From Maribellus sp. YY47 (lineage in GTDB: Bacteria > Bacteroidota > Bacteroidia > Bacteroidales > Prolixibacteraceae): DNA of 64,000 bases. Of the stretch, positions 36,931 to 46,743 are shown one piece after another (position 1 is the first letter of the stretch; every line of letters begins with the position of its first letter). The notes beneath the pieces are model-generated. The model saw only the letters and a list, made by a program, of their open reading frames with translations. It did no database searches and was not told the origin of the DNA. The stretch lies in contig NZ_JALGYW010000003.1 in the NCBI RefSeq assembly GCF_023111095.1, positions 69,446 through 133,445 on the forward strand, given 5' to 3'. Made by a program: the position numbers and the translations under genes.

Positions 36931-37002
36931 GAAGTGTGCTTTTTACATTGAAACTGACAAATTCGATTATAACCGAGAATCACAGAGAAAACTTAAAAAC
37001 GA

Positions 37003-38112
37003 ATGAAAACAGCGAATCGATACCTGGCACTTGATGTTCTTCGCGGACTTACGATTGTCGCCATGATTACGGTGAATAACCCGGGCAGTTGGTCGCATAT
37101 CTATGCACCGTTTAAACATTCTGCCTGGCACGGATGCACCCCCACCGACCTTGTATTTCCGTTTTTTCTGTTTGTTGTTGGTGTTTCCATGTTTTTCTCG
37201 TTTTCAAAATACGGAAATGTTTTGAATCGTGAATCATTTATTCGGCTGGCAAAACGAACGATTTTGATTTTTGCCATTGGTCTTTTCCTGAATTCTTTTC
37301 CTCAATGGGCTAAGGATTTTTCAAAATTACGGATACTTGGCGTGCTTCAGCGCATTGCTATTGTATATGGTATTGCTTCGCTGATTGTTTTATCGGTAAG
37401 AAAAACATGGTTACCGTACATCTCTGCTGCTATACTATTATTATACTGGGGTATTCTCGCCTATTTTGGTTCCGACGATCCCTACAGCCTGAACGGAAAT
37501 GCCACCGTCGCTTTCGACCGGATGATACTGGGAGAAAACCATATGTACAAAGGATTTGGAATTCCGTTCGAACCGGAAGGTTTATTGAGTACAATTCCTG
37601 CCATTGTTACTGCTTTGCTCGGTTACATGGCCGGCGCGATGATCAAAGAAATGGAAAAACAAAAAATTCCCCAAAGACTTTTAGTTGGGGGGATTGCCGC
37701 CATCGCCGCCGGATTTATATGGGGGCTGTTTTTTCCCATCAACAAACCTTTGTGGACCAGTTCATACGTATTATACAGCGCAGGCTGGGCCTCGGTTGTA
37801 TTAGCTGCTTTAATCTGGATAATCGATATTAAATTGTATAAAAAGTGGACCTCGTTTTTTGTCGTGTTTGGGATGAATCCACTTTTCATATTTGCCTTAT
37901 CCGGTTTATGGGCAATCACGATCTCGCGTATTATCCGATTCCACAACGGTGAAGGAGAAATGACCAATGGTTACAGTTGGCTTTACCACCATATATTTGA
38001 ACCGATCGCGGGTCCGCTAAATGGGTCCCTTCTTTTCGCAGTGGCACACGTATGCCTGTTTTGGCTGATTGGCTGGATTTTATACCGCAAAAAAATATTT
38101 ATAAAAGTTTAA
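37003..38112 (+). CDS. NagX/YeiB-like membrane protein (heparan-glucosaminide N-acetyltransferase family)
   Basis: 369 residues with about ten membrane helices. The N-terminus RYLALDVLRGLTIVAMITVNNPG followed by FKHSAWHGCTPTDLVFPFFLFVVG is typical of the DUF5009/DUF1624 group related to human HGSNAT. Members recur in GlcNAc and MurNAc catabolic loci, where they have been called NagX and proposed as amino-sugar transporters or transacetylases. Here it precedes nagZ and is divergent from anmK. Whether it transports MurNAc or acetylates glucosamine residues is open; with a CE4 deacetylase in the same locus both are plausible. Confidence 0.82.
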   Translation: MKTANRYLALDVLRGLTIVAMITVNNPGSWSHIYAPFKHSAWHGCTPTDLVFPFFLFVVGVSMFFSFSKYGNVLNRESFIRLAKRTILIFAIGLFLNSFPQWAKDFSKLRILGVLQRIAIVYGIASLIVLSVRKTWLPYISAAILLLYWGILAYFGSDDPYSLNGNATVAFDRMILGENHMYKGFGIPFEPEGLLSTIPAIVTALLGYMAGAMIKEMEKQKIPQRLLVGGIAAIAAGFIWGLFFPINKPLWTSSYVLYSAGWASVVLAALIWIIDIKLYKKWTSFFVVFGMNPLFIFALSGLWAITISRIIRFHNGEGEMTNGYSWLYHHIFEPIAGPLNGSLLFAVAHVCLFWLIGWILYRKKIFIKV

Positions 38113-38262
38113 AATTTAATTCATCCCTTTTCGATCTCATTAAACGAATTATTGTAATGACAAGTAGTATGAAACGAGCATGTAAAATATTTACACCTAA
38201 GAGGATAATTAAAATTCATGCGAGTTCCATACGATGCCTTATAAATAAACAATTTTAATCGT

Positions 38263-41200
38263 ATGAAAAAAGCGTTCCTCTTTCTATTTATATTTTTGGC
38301 TTCGTGGGGAAAATCTATGGCTCAGTTCAGGATGGATGAGTTCATTCAAAATCCCTGGGTTGACTCTGTATTTCAGTCTTTAACCCCCGATCAACGTATT
38401 GCCCAGCTGGTTTGGGTCAACACAGCAGCCAACAACGATCTTGCCGGTCAGCTGAAAGTGACCGAGCTGATCAAAAAGTATAACCTCGGAGGAGTAATTT
38501 TCTTTACCGGCGACCCCGAAAAACAGGTCGATCTTACCAACATTTACCAGGCTGCTGCTCAAACACCGCTATTTGTGGCTATGGATGCAGAATGGGGCGT
38601 TGGCATGCGACTACCGGGAGTCATTTCCTTTCCATATAATATGATGATGGGAGCTTCATACAATCCTGAGCTGATTAAACAAACCACCCGCGAAATGGCC
38701 CTTCAAATGAAACGATTGGGGGTTCAGGTAAGCCTCGGGCCAGTGGTCGACATTAACACGCAGCCATTAAATCCGATCATTGGGATGCGTTCGTTTGGCG
38801 AATCCCCGGAGTGGGTTACCCAATGCGGACTGGCCTACATGCAGGGCTTACAGGAAAATAATATATTGGCAGTTGCCAAACATTTTCCGGGACATGGTGA
38901 CACACAAACGGATTCGCATCACACTTTGCCGATTGTCCCCTATTCAATCGAACGACTTGAATCTGTTGAACTTTATCCCTTTAAGAAACTAACTGAAAAA
39001 GGAATTGCCGGAGTAATGAGCGCGCACCTCAATGTCCCGGAGCTGGACGACCAGGAAGGTATTCCTTCCAGTCTTTCGTCAAAAATACTTAACGGGATAT
39101 TGCGCGACAAATGGAATTACGACGGGCTAATCATAACCGATGCCATGAACATGGCCGGCGCCAAATCGTTTGGCGAACCGGGAGAAATTGAAGCTTTGGC
39201 CTTAAAAGCCGGTAACGATGTGGTTGAATTTCCCAAAGACGTGGAAAAAGCCATTGCCGGAATCAAGAATGCCGTGGAATCCGGATTCCTTTCACAGAAC
39301 GAGATCGATATCAAATGTAAAAAAGTTCTTGCGGCAAAATATTGGGCGGGCTTGAATCAAATTAAGCCGCTTTCGCGTACTAACCTCAAACAGGACCTGA
39401 ATAATCCTCAGGCAGAACTTGTAAAACGAAAAATGATAGAAGCCTCTCTAACATTACTTGAGAACAAAAACGAATTAATCCCTCTTCAAAGACTGGATAC
39501 CTTGAAAGTGGCTTGTCTGGCTGTTGGTCGCACTGAAACAACACCTTTTCAGTCGATGCTTTCAAAATATACACCAACCGATAACTTCTTCCTTCCGGAA
39601 CAATTTACGGCTGATGAACTTAATGAAATCAAAATAAAACTCAAGGACTACAACCTTGTAGTAACCGGCCTTCATTTGTACGAAAGTAAAACAAGGCATT
39701 CGATGCAGGTAGGCAACATGCAGAAAGTCAGACCTCAGAGGCCCTATGGTTTAACCCATGAGACCGAGAATTTATTGGATTACCTGGCAAAAGAGAACAG
39801 ATCAATAGTAGTGTTTTTCTCTAGTCCGTACGCATTGGCTGAAGTGAACAATTTTACACCATCTGCGGGTTTGATCATGGCTTATCAAAACGATTCGCTG
39901 GTGCAGGAACTATCGGCTCAGCTCATCTGCGGCGGAGTGGGCGCATCCGGAAAATTACCTGTGAGTATTGGCAATTACTATAAAATTGGCGACGGGCTAA
40001 AAATCGATGGAAATGTTCGTATGAAATACACCATTCCGGAAGAAGTGGGGATGAACGGTCAGCGTTTGAATCAAAAGATTGATTCAATTGTGTCGGATGC
40101 CATCCATCAAAAAGCCACACCCGGATGCAGTGTTCTGGCTGCAAAAGACGGGAAAATTATATTCAGAAAAACCTATGGCTACCATACGTACGATCAACGA
40201 ATTCCGGTCTCGGAAGACGATTTATACGACCTGGCATCGGTCACCAAAGTTTCCGGTGCTTTGGCTGCTGTCCTTAAATTGACCGACGAAGGAAAAATTA
40301 ATCTTGATAACAAATTTTCAGCAAACTGGCCCGACTGGAAAAAGGGATTGTTTCATCCCTCAGACAAAGAAGAAATAGGCTGGCGCGAAATTTTGGCCCA
40401 TCAGTCTGGATTGATTCCTTACCTCAATTACTGGACAGAAACCGTAAAAGACGGAAAATTGGAAGACCGTTGGTATTCTGTTCAAAAAACAGATGATTAC
40501 CCGTTGGAAGTAGCGCCCGGGCTTTTCCTCAAGAATAAATTCAAAAACAGAATATACAAAGACATCCGGAAATCAAAATTAAATCCTCCCGGAAAATATG
40601 TGTACAGCGGGCTTTCCTTCCTGCTCATTCCACAAATCACCGAGAATCTTTCCGGACAGTCGTACACTGAGTTTCTGGACAATAATTTCTACCGCTCTCT
40701 CGGAGCATCCAAAATCACCTACAATCCGCTCAACAAATTTTCCAAAGACCAGATTGTTCCTACCGAATATGATTCCTACTACCGGAAGCGGCAAATTCAG
40801 GGAACGGTACACGACGAAGCGGCGGCTGTTTTTGGCGGTGTTGCAGGCAATGCCGGACTTTTTGCCAATGCCAACGATCTGGCTAAGCTGATTCAGATGT
40901 ACATGCAAATGGGATCTTACGGCGGGATGCAATACCTGAGCAGGGAAACCATGGAAGAATTTACGCGTGTTCAGTTCCCCGACAACAACAACCGAAGGGG
41001 ACTGGGCTTTGATAAACCTCTACTGAATAACAACGAAATAAGCCCGGCACAAAGTTATCCGTGTCCGGGGGCGAGCCCCGAAAGTTTCGGGCATTCCGGT
41101 TTTACCGGAACATTTGTTTGGGCCGATCCCTCTCACAACCTCATTTACATCTTCCTGAGTAATCGTGTTTATCCAACGCGTGAAAGCAATATGCTTGGGA

Positions 41201-41271
41201 AACTAAATGTTCGCACCAACATTCTACAGGTGTTTTATGATGAAATAGGAAAGAGAACGCCACTGCATTAA
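38263..41271 (+). CDS. nagZ: GH3 beta-N-acetylglucosaminidase (NagZ type) fused to a serine beta-lactamase-like domain
   Basis: 1002 residues with a signal peptide (FLFLFIFLASWGKSMAQ). GH3 domain (~25-370): KHFPGHGDTQTDSHHTLP with H207 and the D217/H219 dyad specific to NagZ, and nucleophile D293 in ITDAMNMAG. A GH3 C-terminal alpha/beta domain follows (~380-590). The last ~390 residues are a class C beta-lactamase/DD-peptidase-like domain with S659-VT-K662, a YSG motif (VYSGLSF) and HSGFTG in the KTG position. GH3 removes non-reducing GlcNAc from murein fragments; the serine hydrolase could trim the D-amino acids of stem peptides. It is periplasmic, unlike cytosolic E. coli NagZ. Confidence 0.92.
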   Translation: MKKAFLFLFIFLASWGKSMAQFRMDEFIQNPWVDSVFQSLTPDQRIAQLVWVNTAANNDLAGQLKVTELIKKYNLGGVIFFTGDPEKQVDLTNIYQAAAQTPLFVAMDAEWGVGMRLPGVISFPYNMMMGASYNPELIKQTTREMALQMKRLGVQVSLGPVVDINTQPLNPIIGMRSFGESPEWVTQCGLAYMQGLQENNILAVAKHFPGHGDTQTDSHHTLPIVPYSIERLESVELYPFKKLTEKGIAGVMSAHLNVPELDDQEGIPSSLSSKILNGILRDKWNYDGLIITDAMNMAGAKSFGEPGEIEALALKAGNDVVEFPKDVEKAIAGIKNAVESGFLSQNEIDIKCKKVLAAKYWAGLNQIKPLSRTNLKQDLNNPQAELVKRKMIEASLTLLENKNELIPLQRLDTLKVACLAVGRTETTPFQSMLSKYTPTDNFFLPEQFTADELNEIKIKLKDYNLVVTGLHLYESKTRHSMQVGNMQKVRPQRPYGLTHETENLLDYLAKENRSIVVFFSSPYALAEVNNFTPSAGLIMAYQNDSLVQELSAQLICGGVGASGKLPVSIGNYYKIGDGLKIDGNVRMKYTIPEEVGMNGQRLNQKIDSIVSDAIHQKATPGCSVLAAKDGKIIFRKTYGYHTYDQRIPVSEDDLYDLASVTKVSGALAAVLKLTDEGKINLDNKFSANWPDWKKGLFHPSDKEEIGWREILAHQSGLIPYLNYWTETVKDGKLEDRWYSVQKTDDYPLEVAPGLFLKNKFKNRIYKDIRKSKLNPPGKYVYSGLSFLLIPQITENLSGQSYTEFLDNNFYRSLGASKITYNPLNKFSKDQIVPTEYDSYYRKRQIQGTVHDEAAAVFGGVAGNAGLFANANDLAKLIQMYMQMGSYGGMQYLSRETMEEFTRVQFPDNNNRRGLGFDKPLLNNNEISPAQSYPCPGASPESFGHSGFTGTFVWADPSHNLIYIFLSNRVYPTRESNMLGKLNVRTNILQVFYDEIGKRTPLH

Positions 41272-41414
41272 AAACTTTAATATGCAATTAATAATTGTAT
41301 ACAAATAGAAATACGTCTACAAACAGGAGATGTAGCTCGACTTGTACACTCAGTAAACTAAAGTATTATGAATTCAAACGTAAAATTAGATTAATTTTCT
41401 AAACCTCATCTATT

Positions 41415-44400
41415 ATGAAAAAAGGCTTATTACTTATTTTCTTTCTGTGCTTGGGCTTAAACATGGTTTTTGCACAGGAACGTCAAGTTTCCGGCACTAT
41501 CCGGGAAAAGTCGACAAATGAACCGTTGCCGGGGGTATCAGTACTTGAAAAAGGAACCACTAATGGAACGGTTACCGACATTGATGGTAAGTTCACTATT
41601 ACTGTCAAAGCCAATGCTACTTTATTGGTCAGTTTCATCGGAATGGAGTCTCAGGAGGTTGTTGTAGGCAGTTCATCTAACTACAATATCTTATTAGAAT
41701 CGACTTCTGCGGAATTGAATGAGGTAGTTGTAGTTGGTTACGGAACCCAGAAAAAGACTAACTTAACAGGAGCTGTTGCTTCTGTTGATACGAAAGAACT
41801 GGAAGCCCGTCCAATTCCGGACGTTGGTCGTGGACTGCAAGGTTTGACACCCGGGTTGAACGTTGTTGTTCCCAGTGGTGAAATCGGATCAGATCCCATT
41901 CTGAAAATTCGTGGACAGTTGGCTTCGATCGAAGGAGGAAGTGCACCTCTGATTTTGATGGACAACGTGGAAATTCCGTCAATACAGCTGGTTAACCCTG
42001 ACGATATTGCATCTATCTCTATTTTAAAAGATGCAGCTTCTGCTTCAATTTACGGCGCAAAAGGTGCTTTCGGGGTAATCCTTATCACCACTAAAAAAGG
42101 TGCTTCTACTGAAAGCGTAAATGTTTCCTACTCCGCCAACCTCTCTTTCCAGAACATCTCCAAAAAAATTGAAATGGGAGGAGTTGACGCTTTGGAATAT
42201 TCTATTCTGGCTGCTGAAAGAGTCGGTTCCACTTCAATCGGTGCATTCTGGAAAGTTACTCGTGATAGCTATGAAAAAGCTGTCCAATGGGAAGAGCAAT
42301 ATGGCGACGTGGTAAAACCAAATGATCCGATGGTTTACGGACGTGACTGGTACGTTGATGCCAACAATTTCAAACTGGGTTTGCGTACTTATGATCCGTA
42401 CGAATACATGATCAAAGAATGGACTCCAACACATCAACACAACCTGTCAGTTAGCGGAAAATCAGGAAAGACAGATTATAACATCGGTTTTGGATATCTG
42501 GATCAGACTGGTATGATGAAAACAGCAAAAGAAGACGATTTCAGACGCTACAATGGTTCAATCAGAGTTGGAACAGAAGTGAACAGCTGGTTGAGAGTTC
42601 ATGCCGGATCCATCTTTTCAAAAAGGATAAAAAGATATCCGTACGCAACATCATCAACAACTGCCGACCCTTGGTTGTATTTGTACCGTTGGGCACCAAT
42701 TTATCCGTTAACGACTGAAGATGGTGATCCTGTACGAAGCCCCGTTTCTGAAACTTCCCAGGCAAACACAGCTTCTCAGGAAACCAACTATACCAGTATG
42801 AACGGTGGATTCGTGATTACTCCGGTTGAAGACTGGGATATCAACTTTGATTATACCTATGCCAATCAGGAATATATGAATAAAAGACCAGGGACACGCT
42901 ATACCGCGCGTAACAGCTGGGGTGCAGCTTTACCAAAATACGATGAGAACGGGGATAGAATTTACGTTAACAGTGCAGGAGAACAGGTATCTTCAACAGC
43001 GGCGGGAGCAATGGAGGCATATCAGCTTGACTTGCTAACCTATACCGGGGTAGGATCAAACCCCGACCATATTTATCGTATTGCTCAGAACAAAAAATGG
43101 TCTACAATCAACCTAAACACTACTTATGCGCTTACTCTCGATGAGATTCATAAGTTTAATTTCATGGCAGGGATGAACAGGGTAACCTACGATTTGGCAG
43201 AAAATGAATCAACTAAGACTACGTTGATTGACTACAGTAACCCTCAATTTGATTTGGCTACTGGAGTTCAAACATCCGGAGGCGACGAATACTGGGAATC
43301 TCAACTCGGCTTTTTTGGTCGTGTAAACTACAGCCTGAAAGAAAAATACCTTTTGGAAGCCAACATTCGTTACGACGGAACATCAAAATTTCCATCAGAC
43401 CTTCAATGGCGCTGGTTCCCATCGTTCTCTGCAGGATGGAGAGTTAGTGAAGAAGAATGGATGCAAAACTTGCAACCCGTACTCGGCTCTTTAAAAATAA
43501 GAGGTTCATGGGGTACAATCGGAGACCAGACCGTTGATAACTCGCTATATGTTCCAACCATGAGCGGAGCATACAATAACTGGATCATCGGAGGGGCAAA
43601 ACCTTATCAATTTGGAACTCCTGCATCGGTAGCAGCTTCTATCACCTGGCAGGATATTACCACCCTTGACTTAGGATTCGACGCCCGTTTTGTAGACAAT
43701 AAACTGGGACTTACATTCGACTGGTACCAACGTGATACTGAAAACATGATCGTTCCACAGGAAGGATTACCCACTACATATGGAACTTTAGCACCTAAAG
43801 GAAACTTTGGTTCGTTGCGCACCAACGGTTATGAAGTTCAACTGGATTTCAACCACCGCTTCAGAAATGGTATCGGAATTAACATAGTGGCTACATTGGC
43901 CGACGCAAAAACAAAAATTACCAAATATGGAACTACTCAAATTGTTAGCGAAAACTATGTTGGTAAAATATATGGTGATATCTGGGGCTACGAAACCGAT
44001 CGCTTGTACCAAAAAGAGGATTTTGTATATGAAAACGGAGAGTTGGTAAAAACAACTTCGCCCGAAGGACGGGAAATTTATAAGCTTTCTGATCCCAAAG
44101 CCGCAACTCAGGGATACCTGCAGTCAGGCAATTTCACATTTGGCCCCGGCGATGTAAAATTCAAAGATCTGGATGGAAATGGGGTTATTAATGACGGAAA
44201 AAGATCATTGGATGACCATGGTGATTTAAAAATAATCGGGAACAGCACCCCTCGCTACGAATATAGTTTTAGAGTTGGATCGGATTATAAAGGTTTTGAT
44301 CTATCTGTATTTATTCAGGGTGTTGGAAAACGAGATGTTTGGGGTAGTGGATTCCTGGCAATTCCAGGTTTTCAAGCCTCTGATGGTGCAATGCCGGAAG

Positions 44401-44783
44401 CAATGGCCAGCGATTTCTGGAAGGAAGACCGTACCGACGCTTTCTACCCCCGTCCATATAACCTGGCAGGAAGCAATACAACCCTCAATATGGTACCTCA
44501 ATCAAGATATTTGCTTGATATGTCTTACCTGAGAATCAAGAATATCACATTTGGCTATACCCTTCCAACAGAACTCGTTAAAAAAGCCAGCTTAAGCAGC
44601 TTACGGGTTTATGTATCGCTTGAGAACTTCTTTACGTTTGATCATTTGCGCGACCTGCCAATCGATCCCGAAGAAATTGCCGGTTACTCCATGTGGAACA
44701 GCAGTAACTATAATTTAAGCCGCACAGGGGTTGGAACTCCTACCTTCAAAAGTGCTTCAATCGGCCTACAGTTAAATTTCTAA
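41415..44783 (+). CDS. susC: SusC/RagA-family TonB-linked outer-membrane transporter
   Basis: 1122 residues: signal peptide, carboxypeptidase-regulatory-like domain (~22-100, VSGTIREKSTNEPLPGVSVL), plug (~110-225, with VVVGYGTQKKTNLTGAV), and a large barrel ending SIGLQLNF. With SusD it forms a pedal-bin importer for oligomers. In this locus the cargo is expected to be muropeptides or glycan strands of peptidoglycan. It lies 143 bp after nagZ, with a TTGTATACAA palindrome at 41295-41304 in the gap, and 13 bp before susD. Confidence 0.96.
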   Translation: MKKGLLLIFFLCLGLNMVFAQERQVSGTIREKSTNEPLPGVSVLEKGTTNGTVTDIDGKFTITVKANATLLVSFIGMESQEVVVGSSSNYNILLESTSAELNEVVVVGYGTQKKTNLTGAVASVDTKELEARPIPDVGRGLQGLTPGLNVVVPSGEIGSDPILKIRGQLASIEGGSAPLILMDNVEIPSIQLVNPDDIASISILKDAASASIYGAKGAFGVILITTKKGASTESVNVSYSANLSFQNISKKIEMGGVDALEYSILAAERVGSTSIGAFWKVTRDSYEKAVQWEEQYGDVVKPNDPMVYGRDWYVDANNFKLGLRTYDPYEYMIKEWTPTHQHNLSVSGKSGKTDYNIGFGYLDQTGMMKTAKEDDFRRYNGSIRVGTEVNSWLRVHAGSIFSKRIKRYPYATSSTTADPWLYLYRWAPIYPLTTEDGDPVRSPVSETSQANTASQETNYTSMNGGFVITPVEDWDINFDYTYANQEYMNKRPGTRYTARNSWGAALPKYDENGDRIYVNSAGEQVSSTAAGAMEAYQLDLLTYTGVGSNPDHIYRIAQNKKWSTINLNTTYALTLDEIHKFNFMAGMNRVTYDLAENESTKTTLIDYSNPQFDLATGVQTSGGDEYWESQLGFFGRVNYSLKEKYLLEANIRYDGTSKFPSDLQWRWFPSFSAGWRVSEEEWMQNLQPVLGSLKIRGSWGTIGDQTVDNSLYVPTMSGAYNNWIIGGAKPYQFGTPASVAASITWQDITTLDLGFDARFVDNKLGLTFDWYQRDTENMIVPQEGLPTTYGTLAPKGNFGSLRTNGYEVQLDFNHRFRNGIGINIVATLADAKTKITKYGTTQIVSENYVGKIYGDIWGYETDRLYQKEDFVYENGELVKTTSPEGREIYKLSDPKAATQGYLQSGNFTFGPGDVKFKDLDGNGVINDGKRSLDDHGDLKIIGNSTPRYEYSFRVGSDYKGFDLSVFIQGVGKRDVWGSGFLAIPGFQASDGAMPEAMASDFWKEDRTDAFYPRPYNLAGSNTTLNMVPQSRYLLDMSYLRIKNITFGYTLPTELVKKASLSSLRVYVSLENFFTFDHLRDLPIDPEEIAGYSMWNSSNYNLSRTGVGTPTFKSASIGLQLNF

Positions 44784-44796
44784 AATCGACACAATC

Positions 44797-46629
44797 ATGA
44801 AAAAGTATAATTTAATTTTAATGACCTTGGTCCTGCTTGTATTTATTGGCTGCGACGATTTTCTGGACAGGCCATCGCTGACCGAGATGAACGACGAGAA
44901 CTACTGGACTTCAGAAAATAACCTACGCCTGTTCTCTCATGGTTTTTACGAAAATTATTTTGTCGGATATAATTCAGCCTGGGGAACTGCTTATGCTCCC
45001 CTACGCGGATATTATTTCTCTGACGATTTTACCTCAAGAGGAAAACAAAGTGGTTTCGAAACTCAAGCACCAGCTACAAGAGCAAGTACCAGCACAACTC
45101 CCTATATGGAAACAACCTATGCTGGTCCGAGCTGGAATTTTTCCTGGGTTAGAAAGTCAAACCTGTATCTCGACCGTATAGATGGAATGAATGGAAGTGT
45201 TCTGGATGAAGAGTCTTACAATCACTGGAGCGCAGTTGCTCGTTTCTTCAGAGGATACGAATACAGTCGTTTGGTTAGTGTTTTCGGAGACGTTCCTTAT
45301 TACGGCAGGGTAATTGAAGACTCAGAACTGGATACATTGTACAAAGACAGGGACGATCGTACCATGGTGATGGACAAGGTATACGAAGACTTTGAATACG
45401 TATTGGAGAATATGAGAACTTCGGACGGCAATGCGCAGTACCTCAACCGTTACATCGCTGCGGGTTTTATTTCTCGTTTCATGTTATTTGAAGGAACCTG
45501 GCAAAAATATCACCTGAATAACACCACAAAAGCCAACAAATACCTGCAACAAGCAGTGAAAGCTGCCAATATTGTAATGAGCTCCGGTAAATACTCTTTT
45601 ACCAGTGATTTCCGCTCTCTTTTCGGATCTCAGGACTTGGCAAGCAACAAAGAAGTGATTATGTACCGGCACTACGATGGAGCCCTTGGAGTTACACACC
45701 ATGTTGCTTCTTATTCAAACTTAACTGAAGGCCAGGCTACTGCTCCGAACCTTTCGCTGGCAAAAGCCTTTATTTGCATCGACGGGAAGCCATATAAACT
45801 TTCAACCGTTACAGATGCTGATAAATTAGACATTCAAAATATGGTTGCCACCCGCGACCCGCGTTTTGAAGCTACTTTCTGGGATGCTCCAATGAAAGAG
45901 TCTGCTACTTTGCTGTATGCAGACAAATTTATAGACAGATTTGGTCCGACCCTTTATGGATCAAGCTACCCTGCGATGTATGGATCGAATACAAATACCA
46001 ATGACGCTCCTGTTATGCGTTTGGCAGAAGTCGTTCTCAACTGGATTGAGGCCAAGGCAGAAATGGCGACCATGGGTGGGACTGCGATAACACAGGCCGA
46101 CCTCGATGCTTCCATTAATGCCATTCGCCAACGTCCGCTCGATGCTGTTGCCACTGAAAAAGGTATCACTCCAACAGATCCATTAATGATCAATGCTATT
46201 CCTGACGACCCTGATCGCGACACCGACGTACCTGCATTGATATGGGAAATCAGACGTGAACGCAGAATGGAATTTGTGTTTGAACACACCCGTTTGCTTG
46301 ATATTAAGCGTTGGAATAAAATAGACTACATGAAAGCATCGGAAAACCCGGATATCTTGCGTGGTCTTTGGATTGATTTCCCAACCGAATTCCCTGCCTG
46401 GTTGGTCGAAGAAAAAGAGGGTGTACTAAAAGTGGAAAATGAAAACGGAACAATTGTAACCTACAATGGCACCAACGGTGCTGAAATGGTGGGTTATTAT
46501 GTTCCGGAAAGTATTGCAGAACGTGATAACTTTACCGAGCGCGTTTATCTGGCCCCAATTGGAAATGCTCAAATTAATGAATACCTGGATAAAGGATATA
46601 CATTAACTCAATCTCCGGATTGGAACTAA
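44797..46629 (+). CDS. susD: SusD/RagB-family nutrient-binding lipoprotein
   Basis: 610 residues. Lipobox LLVFIGC directly followed by DDFLDRPS, the classic SusD start with the export signal. The TPR-rich fold is supported by helical N-terminal repeats and the terminal signature WEIRRERRMEFVFEHTRLLDIKRW. It is the surface lid of the SusC channel. A strong terminator follows at 46657-46698, so the SusCD transcript ends here. Confidence 0.95.
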   Translation: MKKYNLILMTLVLLVFIGCDDFLDRPSLTEMNDENYWTSENNLRLFSHGFYENYFVGYNSAWGTAYAPLRGYYFSDDFTSRGKQSGFETQAPATRASTSTTPYMETTYAGPSWNFSWVRKSNLYLDRIDGMNGSVLDEESYNHWSAVARFFRGYEYSRLVSVFGDVPYYGRVIEDSELDTLYKDRDDRTMVMDKVYEDFEYVLENMRTSDGNAQYLNRYIAAGFISRFMLFEGTWQKYHLNNTTKANKYLQQAVKAANIVMSSGKYSFTSDFRSLFGSQDLASNKEVIMYRHYDGALGVTHHVASYSNLTEGQATAPNLSLAKAFICIDGKPYKLSTVTDADKLDIQNMVATRDPRFEATFWDAPMKESATLLYADKFIDRFGPTLYGSSYPAMYGSNTNTNDAPVMRLAEVVLNWIEAKAEMATMGGTAITQADLDASINAIRQRPLDAVATEKGITPTDPLMINAIPDDPDRDTDVPALIWEIRRERRMEFVFEHTRLLDIKRWNKIDYMKASENPDILRGLWIDFPTEFPAWLVEEKEGVLKVENENGTIVTYNGTNGAEMVGYYVPESIAERDNFTERVYLAPIGNAQINEYLDKGYTLTQSPDWN

Positions 46630-46656
46630 TTAAAAACGTTAGATTATAATCCATAA

Positions 46657-46698
46657 AAGAGAGGCTGCTGGTATAGCATGGCAGCCTCTCTTAATTTT
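46657..46698 (+). terminator. intrinsic terminator after susD
   Basis: AAGAGAGGCTGC (46657-46668) and GCAGCCTCTCTT (46681-46692) form a perfect 12-bp stem with a 12-nt loop, followed by AATTTT. Confidence 0.85.
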
Positions 46699-46731
46699 AA
46701 TCCAATATTTTTCGCTTTTCAACAATACAAA

Positions 46732-46739
46732 TAAATTTG
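46732..46739 (+). promoter_or_regulatory. -7 box of namZ, leaderless geometry
   Basis: TAAATTTG matches TAnnTTTG and ends 4 nt before the ATG at 46744, the same spacing as for murK and the transglutaminase-like gene. Confidence 0.55.
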
Positions 46740-46743
46740 ACAT

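Larger units (their letters stand above)
36646..37002. other. divergent control region between anmK and the NagX-like gene
   Basis: No gene. This 357-bp AT-rich region holds two operator-like dyads (36691-36706 and 36898-36913), one near each start codon, and a TATATTTG -7 box at 36923-36930 for the plus-strand gene. Nothing else is recognisable. Confidence 0.6.

Noticed and set aside
38158-38258. short plus-strand frame between the NagX-like gene and nagZ
   Set aside because: Only about 33 codons from its ATG, no homology, and it overlaps likely regulatory sequence.
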